The notes under the pieces were generated by a model. The model was not told where the DNA came from and ran no database searches. It was given only the letters and a program-made list of their open reading frames with translations. A DNA stretch of 11,224 bases from SFWF01 sp045587065 (GTDB lineage Bacteria; Bacillota; Clostridia; Oscillospirales; Acutalibacteraceae), in the NCBI GenBank assembly GCA_045587065.1, contig JAZNBQ010000041.1:1-11224 (forward strand). The letters are read 5' to 3'. This document shows, in pieces, positions 6,960 to 11,224 of this stretch; within the stretch, counting starts at the first letter, position 1; every line of letters starts with the position of its first letter. A program made the position numbers and the translations under genes.

Positions 6960-8366
6960 TTAGTGATTTTTATCTATTCTGGTTCTTACGAAAAGTTTTA
7001 TTGCTTCTTTAAGTTTGAAAGGTACTATCGGGTAAAGATAGCATCTGCCTGAGAAGGTCTTGGAGAAAAGTTTTGCAATTATAAAGAATATTGCCGAGCC
7101 TAGTAGTCCCCAAAGTCCGAAAATTTGAGTGGAAATAAGCATAACTATTCTTTCGTACTTCATAGCGTAACCCATTTCAAAACTGGGTTGTGCGTAACTT
7201 GCAATTGCCACAAAAGCCATAAGAAGTATTGTTTCCAAAATAAACCAACCTGCGCTAATGGCAAACTCTGAAAGCAGCAGTCCTCCTACAATTCCAAGGG
7301 AACTTGATAATGCATCAGGCGTATTAATAGATGCCAGTCTCAGTCCGTCAATTAAAAACTCCAAAATTAAAAATTGTGCTATTATGGGAATATTTACAGG
7401 CTCGTCAATTCTTAAAAAGCCAAGCCAAGGCGGCAAAACGTTAGGGTTATTGGAAATATACAGAAAAAGCGGTGTTGCAAAGACTGTAAGAATAGAAACA
7501 AGAATTCTAAGGATTCTCGTGTAACTTCCTGTAATGGCAGGAAAATAATAATCGTCGGTCTCTTTAAAAAAGTCAAAAAAAGAAACAGGAAAAATCATAA
7601 CCATTGGAGAATTGTCCATTACAAGAACAATTTTTCCTTCTAAAATACAAGCTGCCGCAAAGTCAGGGCGCTCTGTAAATTTAATTCTGGGGTATGGGTT
7701 TAACACGTTTGTATTAAGAAGAACCTCAGAAAGAGCTTGTTGAGTCATTGAAAGTCCGCTGACTTTAATGCTTTTAAGTTTATCTCTGAGTTTTTCTATT
7801 AATTTTTTGTCCACCGAACCATCAATATAGCTAATAGCAACGTCTACCTTTGAGCCTGTGCCTACTTGATAATATTCCATACGAAGTCTGGTGTCTCGGA
7901 TTCTTCTGCGTATCATTGCAGTATTAAATATCAATGTTTCCACAAAGCCGTCGCGAGAACCTCTGAGACTTTTGTCTTTATCCGGCTCTTTAATACCTCT
8001 TACAGGATAGGTTCTGGTATCAATTCCAAGGCCTCCCTCTATGCCGTCAATGATAAGAAGCGCCACGCCGGAAAGTACCGCGGTTTGCGCTTTTTTTTCG
8101 TCTTCAAACCATTCTACCTCCACATAAGGCATATGGTCGAGAGAAAAGTCTTTCATTGTTTTAAAACTTTCCAGTTCCTCAGGCTTTATTTTAAATAGAA
8201 ATTCAAGTATTTTTTCGTATACTTCGTCCTTGATAAATCCGTCCACAAAATAAAGAACACCTCTGCGCTGGGCGATTTTTAAAACACGTTTTACTATATC
8301 AAAACTTTTTTCCGGTTGTAAATCTTTATCTATAATTTCCTCATTTTTTCTAACGTCTCTAAACAT
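6960..8366 (-). CDS. spoVAF: Spore germination protein of the GerA family, SpoVAF type
   Basis: GerA-family A-subunit-like proteins sit in the inner spore membrane and act in germination. SpoVAF is the form associated with the SpoVA dipicolinate channel. The 468 residues show a soluble N-terminal region (1-280) with PVRGIKEPDKDKSLRGSRDG (121-140), followed by repeated basic residues (RRRIRD, 153-158) and NPYPRIKFTERPD (223-235). About five membrane segments follow between 285 and 433. SpoVAF is favoured over GerAA by DNSPMVMI (251-258), where GerAA proteins usually have a DGTP-like motif, and by TPDALSSSLG (349-358). That assignment rests on remembered family patterns, so plain GerA-type protein is the safe fallback. 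The ATG at 8366 fits the family N-terminus. Its SD (AAAGGA, 8382-8377) lies in the 3' arm of the folD terminator hairpin. No spoVAC/AD/AE genes are in view, and I could not find a sigma-G-like promoter in the end of folD. Confidence 0.88.
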   Translation of the reverse strand: MFRDVRKNEEIIDKDLQPEKSFDIVKRVLKIAQRRGVLYFVDGFIKDEVYEKILEFLFKIKPEELESFKTMKDFSLDHMPYVEVEWFEDEKKAQTAVLSGVALLIIDGIEGGLGIDTRTYPVRGIKEPDKDKSLRGSRDGFVETLIFNTAMIRRRIRDTRLRMEYYQVGTGSKVDVAISYIDGSVDKKLIEKLRDKLKSIKVSGLSMTQQALSEVLLNTNVLNPYPRIKFTERPDFAAACILEGKIVLVMDNSPMVMIFPVSFFDFFKETDDYYFPAITGSYTRILRILVSILTVFATPLFLYISNNPNVLPPWLGFLRIDEPVNIPIIAQFLILEFLIDGLRLASINTPDALSSSLGIVGGLLLSEFAISAGWFILETILLMAFVAIASYAQPSFEMGYAMKYERIVMLISTQIFGLWGLLGSAIFFIIAKLFSKTFSGRCYLYPIVPFKLKEAIKLFVRTRIDKNH

Positions 8367-8409
8367 AAAAAAACAGTCCTTTCAAGGCTATTATTTCCTT
8401 GAAAGGACT
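8367..8409 (-). terminator. Intrinsic terminator after folD that also contains the spoVAF SD
   Basis: Perfect 13-bp arms AGTCCTTTCAAGG and CCTTGAAAGGACT (8375-8387 and 8397-8409) enclose a 9-base loop. On the minus strand the hairpin is followed by G and seven T (8373-8367). It starts 6 bases after the folD stop. The T-tract touches the spoVAF ATG, and the SD AAAGGA (8382-8377) is fully paired in the hairpin. On the plus strand the flank is not a good U-tract. Confidence 0.85.
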
Positions 8410-8415
8410 AATTTA

Positions 8416-9264
8416 TTAACTGTTTTGTTTTATAAATGCGGTTAATGTGTTTTGCATGAGAGTTGCTATTGTCATTGGTCCTACGCCTCCAGGAACAGGA
8501 GTTATGTAGGAAGCTTTTTCACTTACCTCGTCAAACTTCACATCTCCGCAAAGCTTACCGTTTTCAAGTCGGTTGATTCCTACGTCGATAACAACTGCGC
8601 CCTCTTTTACCATATCTGCAGTAATAAAGTTTGCTCTGCCTACGGCGGCTACCAAAATGTCTGCAGTAAGACAAACCTCTTTTAAGTTTTTGGTCTTGGA
8701 ATGGCAAATTGTAACAGTTCCGTTTTTATGAAGCAGAAGCATACTCATAGGCTTACCTACAATATTGGACCTGCCTACTACAACACAGGTTTTTCCTGTA
8801 ATGTCTATGTTTTCAAAAGCCAACATTTCCATAATTCCTGCAGGGGTACAAGGAAGAAAATCATAATCCCCTGTCATTATTTTGCCTACGTTTTGCGGAT
8901 GAAATGCATCTACGTCTTTTTCAGGCAAAATAGCATTTATTACAAGCTGCTCGTCAAGATGTTTTGGAAGGGGCAACTGACACAAAATACCATTTATTTC
9001 TTTTTTGTTATTCAATTCATTAATTAAGTCTAAGAGTTCCTCATTAGTTGTTGTTTCAGGTAGAGCATACTCCTCTGAAATCATACCAATTTGCTCACAT
9101 GCCTTCTTTTTATTTGCTACATAAACCTTGGATGCAGGGTCTTCGCCTACTATGATAACAGCAAGACCCGGCACCTTTCCTTCTTTAGAAAGAGCCTTTA
9201 CGTTATCTGCTATTCTCTGCTTTACCGCAGCAGAAATAACCTTTCCATCAATAATTTTTGCCAT
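8416..9264 (-). CDS. folD: Bifunctional methylene-THF dehydrogenase / methenyl-THF cyclohydrolase FolD
   Basis: FolD interconverts 5,10-methylene-THF, 5,10-methenyl-THF and 10-formyl-THF in the cytosol, feeding purine, formyl-Met and one-carbon pathways. The 282-residue length is normal. Visible landmarks are the active-site Tyr48 and Lys52 in YVANK, Gln96 in CQLPLP, DVDAFHP (117-123) in the substrate pocket, the Rossmann dinucleotide motif GRSNIVGKP (164-172), DVGI (217-220), and the C-terminal signature ITPVPGGVGPMT (254-265). The SD GAGGAA lies within the last two codons of lgt, 5 bases before the ATG. The genes are only 2 bases apart, so lgt and folD are almost certainly co-transcribed and coupled. 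A hairpin terminator follows the stop closely. Nothing is unusual in the protein. Confidence 0.98.
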   Translation of the reverse strand: MAKIIDGKVISAAVKQRIADNVKALSKEGKVPGLAVIIVGEDPASKVYVANKKKACEQIGMISEEYALPETTTNEELLDLINELNNKKEINGILCQLPLPKHLDEQLVINAILPEKDVDAFHPQNVGKIMTGDYDFLPCTPAGIMEMLAFENIDITGKTCVVVGRSNIVGKPMSMLLLHKNGTVTICHSKTKNLKEVCLTADILVAAVGRANFITADMVKEGAVVIDVGINRLENGKLCGDVKFDEVSEKASYITPVPGGVGPMTIATLMQNTLTAFIKQNS

Positions 9265-9266
9265 TT

Positions 9267-10148
9267 TTATTCCTCGCTTAACTCAGTTTTTTCTAATTTT
9301 ATTTCTTCTTCAAACATTGAAACATAATCGTGTTCTTTTAACTTTGTTTTCATTTTGTTTTTTATTACTACAAGAGTTATTGCAGCGCCAATACAAATAA
9401 CAAAGGAAAGAAGGCTTGACACTCTGAAGCTTCCAAGCATCAGACTATCGGTACGAAGAAGTTCTATAAAACCTCTCTCAAAGCCATACCACACACAATA
9501 CAGAAGGGTTATTTCTCCGCTGAATTTTCTTTTTTTACTCAAAACGTGTAAAACAAAAAATCCTATCAGACACCAAACAGACTCATAAAGGAAACAAGGA
9601 TGAACCAGACCTTCACCCATTTCTGTTAAAATTTTATTGCTGGTCATTCCCCAAAAACTACTGCCTGTAAAGGTTCCGTATGCCTCTTGGTTAAAGAAAT
9701 TACCCCATCTTCCAATGCCTTGTCCAATAAGGAAGCCTAAAACCGCCAAATCGAACATATCAAGAATTTTTACCTTTTTGATTTTACACATAACAAAGCC
9801 TGTAACAAGTGCGCCGATTACTCCGCCGTAAATGGCAAGTCCTGAAAAACCTGCACCGTCAAAGCCAAAGAACTCTTTAAAACTTCCTAGTTTTTCTCCA
9901 TCAAAAAGGACGTAATAAGTACGTGCACCTAAAATGGCACATGGGGTTGCAACAAGGATTATATCAAGCATTTTATCTATGTCTATATTAAAACGAGGGG
10001 CATTTTTATAACCATAAATAATTGCCAATAAAAAGCCAAAAGCAATTATAATTCCATACCAATAAACATCCCAACCCTTGCCGATAGGTATGGAAAAAGC
10101 TATGGGATTCAGGTTTAAATTAATTCCAAAAATTGTAATATTGTACAT
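9267..10148 (-). CDS. lgt: Prolipoprotein diacylglyceryl transferase Lgt
   Basis: Lgt is a polytopic membrane enzyme that moves diacylglycerol from phosphatidylglycerol to the lipobox cysteine of prelipoproteins. The 293-residue protein has about seven hydrophobic segments. The Lgt signature GRWGNFFNQEAYG spans 146-158, with Arg147, Asn150, Glu155 and Gly158 matching E. coli residues known to matter. Tyr31 (WYG), HPCFLYES (173-180) and Arg225/Glu229/Arg232 in ERGFIELLR are also conserved. The position of E. coli His103 (usually IHGG) is Tyr107 here (GLAIYGGV). The last ~30 residues form a charged tail. The ATG at 10148 has a GGGGAG SD 6 bases upstream. The gene lies 16 bases after ymfH and 2 bases before folD, so the three probably form one operon. 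Confidence 0.97.
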   Translation of the reverse strand: MYNITIFGINLNLNPIAFSIPIGKGWDVYWYGIIIAFGFLLAIIYGYKNAPRFNIDIDKMLDIILVATPCAILGARTYYVLFDGEKLGSFKEFFGFDGAGFSGLAIYGGVIGALVTGFVMCKIKKVKILDMFDLAVLGFLIGQGIGRWGNFFNQEAYGTFTGSSFWGMTSNKILTEMGEGLVHPCFLYESVWCLIGFFVLHVLSKKRKFSGEITLLYCVWYGFERGFIELLRTDSLMLGSFRVSSLLSFVICIGAAITLVVIKNKMKTKLKEHDYVSMFEEEIKLEKTELSEE

Positions 10149-10164
10149 TATTTTCTCCCCTCTT

Positions 10165-11224
10165 TTAATCTTTAGGTAAAATTACAGAAAGTACTGATGA
10201 TTCTTCTTTCAGTCCTTTAAGTCTTGATAAAATGTCATCGGTTGTTATGGTTTTAAGCGTGTCTGACATATCAAAGATAGTTCCACCGTTTATAGCGCAA
10301 TCTACCATTCCCATTACAATGCTTTCGTTACTGTCAAACTGTCTTATCGCCTCTCCGTAAGCCGATAGTTTTACAGCCTCAAACAGACCTTCGTCTATAC
10401 CTTCCGCTAAAATTCTTTCTATTTCTTTTAAAATTTTTTCCTTTACCTTTTCAGGTTCTTTACTTTCTCCGTCGAACATTATACAGGAGTAGCCGTTTCC
10501 CACAAAATATTCCCCTGAAAATTCGTCGTTAATAAGCCCTTCATTAGTAAGTTTGCTGTACAGGGGTGAGGCTTCTCCGCAAAGAATTTCTATAAGAATA
10601 TCTGCTACTATTTTTTCTTTTATTGTGGCTTTTTTATCTTGCAGAATTTCTTTAAAACCAAAGCAAAACAGAGGATTTGCCACCTGTAATTTTTGAGAGA
10701 TATAATTTTCTTTTATCTCTTGGGTTTCTAAGAATTCTCCCCTTTTTATCCGGGCTTTTTCGTTCTTTGTAACCCTTTGCTCAGCCATTTGTAAAACCTT
10801 ATTTGCGTCTACGTTTCCTGCTACGCAAAGAAACATATTAGAGGGATTATAAAAGGTATTATAACACCGATAAAGTAGTTTGTCGTCTATCTTGGCGATA
10901 GAATCTACCGTACCTGCAATATCTATTTTAACAGGATGATTTTCGTACATACACCCCAACATATTAAAGAGCACGCGCCAATTAGGGTTATCAAGATACA
11001 TTTTAATTTCTTGTCCAATTATTCCTTGCTCTTTTTTTACCGTTTTTTCTGTAAAATAAGGCGACTGAACAAAGGAAAGCAAAATGTCAAGATTTTCATA
11101 AAAATTATTGGTACAAGAAAAGAGATAACAGGTCTTATCAAAGGATGTATAGGCATTTGCATAGGCTCCTGTTGCCGCAAATTTTGTAAAGGCATCGCCG
11201 TCTTCACTTTCAAAAAGCTTATGC
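10165..11224 (-). CDS. ymfH: M16 metallopeptidase-like protein YmfH, N-terminus beyond the window
   Basis: YmfH (also annotated YfmH) is an M16-family protein that is linked, with its partner YmfF, to 5-aminopentanol modification of elongation factor P. 352 codons are visible and the first ~70 residues are missing. The first visible residues, HKLFE, fit the end of the zinc site HFLEHKLFE, so the final His of HxxEH is probably the codon at 11223-11221. DGDAF, ANAYTSFDKT, YLFSCT and PYFT follow, then GIIGQEI, whose Glu (72nd visible residue) is the likely third zinc ligand. DIAGTVDSI and FYNPSNM are further family hallmarks. The reading frame is continuous through 11082, so the TTG there is an internal leucine, not a start. 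A ymfF gene would be expected upstream, outside the window. It leads into lgt with a 16-base gap. Confidence 0.93.
   Translation of the reverse strand, partial: HKLFESEDGDAFTKFAATGAYANAYTSFDKTCYLFSCTNNFYENLDILLSFVQSPYFTEKTVKKEQGIIGQEIKMYLDNPNWRVLFNMLGCMYENHPVKIDIAGTVDSIAKIDDKLLYRCYNTFYNPSNMFLCVAGNVDANKVLQMAEQRVTKNEKARIKRGEFLETQEIKENYISQKLQVANPLFCFGFKEILQDKKATIKEKIVADILIEILCGEASPLYSKLTNEGLINDEFSGEYFVGNGYSCIMFDGESKEPEKVKEKILKEIERILAEGIDEGLFEAVKLSAYGEAIRQFDSNESIVMGMVDCAINGGTIFDMSDTLKTITTDDILSRLKGLKEESSVLSVILPKD

Noticed and set aside
8419..8500. Sigma-G promoter for spoVAF inside the end of folD
   Set aside because: CAT-containing candidates such as CATTTATA have no TGnATA-like -35 at 17-18 bases, so I cannot support one.
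8452..9400. Several plus-strand open frames opposite folD and lgt
   Set aside because: They are antisense shadows of strongly conserved genes, rich in Cys/Tyr/Phe as expected of shadow frames, and without SDs.
11080..11082. TTG at 11082 as the start of the M16 gene
   Set aside because: The frame stays open to the window edge and encodes conserved YmfH sequence (DGDAF, ANAYTSF, YLFSCT), so this is an internal leucine codon.
1..11224. CRISPR array, IS element, tRNA, riboswitch or defence system
   Set aside because: I saw no regular direct repeats, no transposase-like protein, no tRNA-like cloverleaf and no recognisable riboswitch core. All spacers are short.

Overview
The window looks like ordinary chromosomal DNA from an anaerobic, endospore-forming Firmicute, most likely class Clostridia (order not determinable by eye). 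The clues are AT-rich sequence, strong GGAG-type Shine-Dalgarno (SD) sites, a GerA/SpoVAF-family spore protein, a YmfH-type M16 protein, HtrA with a cytosolic N-terminal tail, and the lon-engB pair. I see no mobile element, phage gene, CRISPR array, tRNA or rRNA.

Layout: eight of the nine genes read on the minus strand. From the right edge, in the direction of transcription, they are: ymfH (its N-terminus lies beyond the window), lgt, folD, a strong hairpin terminator, spoVAF, a short spacer holding a very good sigma-A promoter, and htrA. A bidirectional terminator at 5415-5452 then separates htrA from the only plus-strand gene, an unrecognised 549-residue membrane-anchored protein (3762-5411). 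That gene is divergent from lon, and the two share a roughly 130-bp promoter region. lon leads a tightly packed operon lon-engB-lysA. lysA runs off the left edge. No gap between genes exceeds 300 bases.

Functions: lon and htrA are protein quality-control proteases of the cytosol and the outer membrane face respectively. engB serves large ribosomal subunit assembly. lysA makes lysine from meso-diaminopimelate. folD serves one-carbon metabolism. lgt attaches the lipid to lipoproteins. ymfH belongs to the M16 pair linked to EF-P modification. spoVAF belongs to spore germination.

The genes are mostly routine housekeeping genes. The less routine material is in the short non-coding stretches. The spoVAF ribosome-binding site lies inside the 3' arm of the folD terminator hairpin, with the U-tract touching the start codon. 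A 12-bp inverted repeat brackets the htrA promoter, so the htrA SD would be paired only in read-through RNA. The plus-strand envelope protein placed between two protease genes is the only gene I cannot assign. Two start sites were moved inward from the longest open frame (lon and the plus-strand gene) on SD and promoter evidence. I found no convincing new multi-gene system here.
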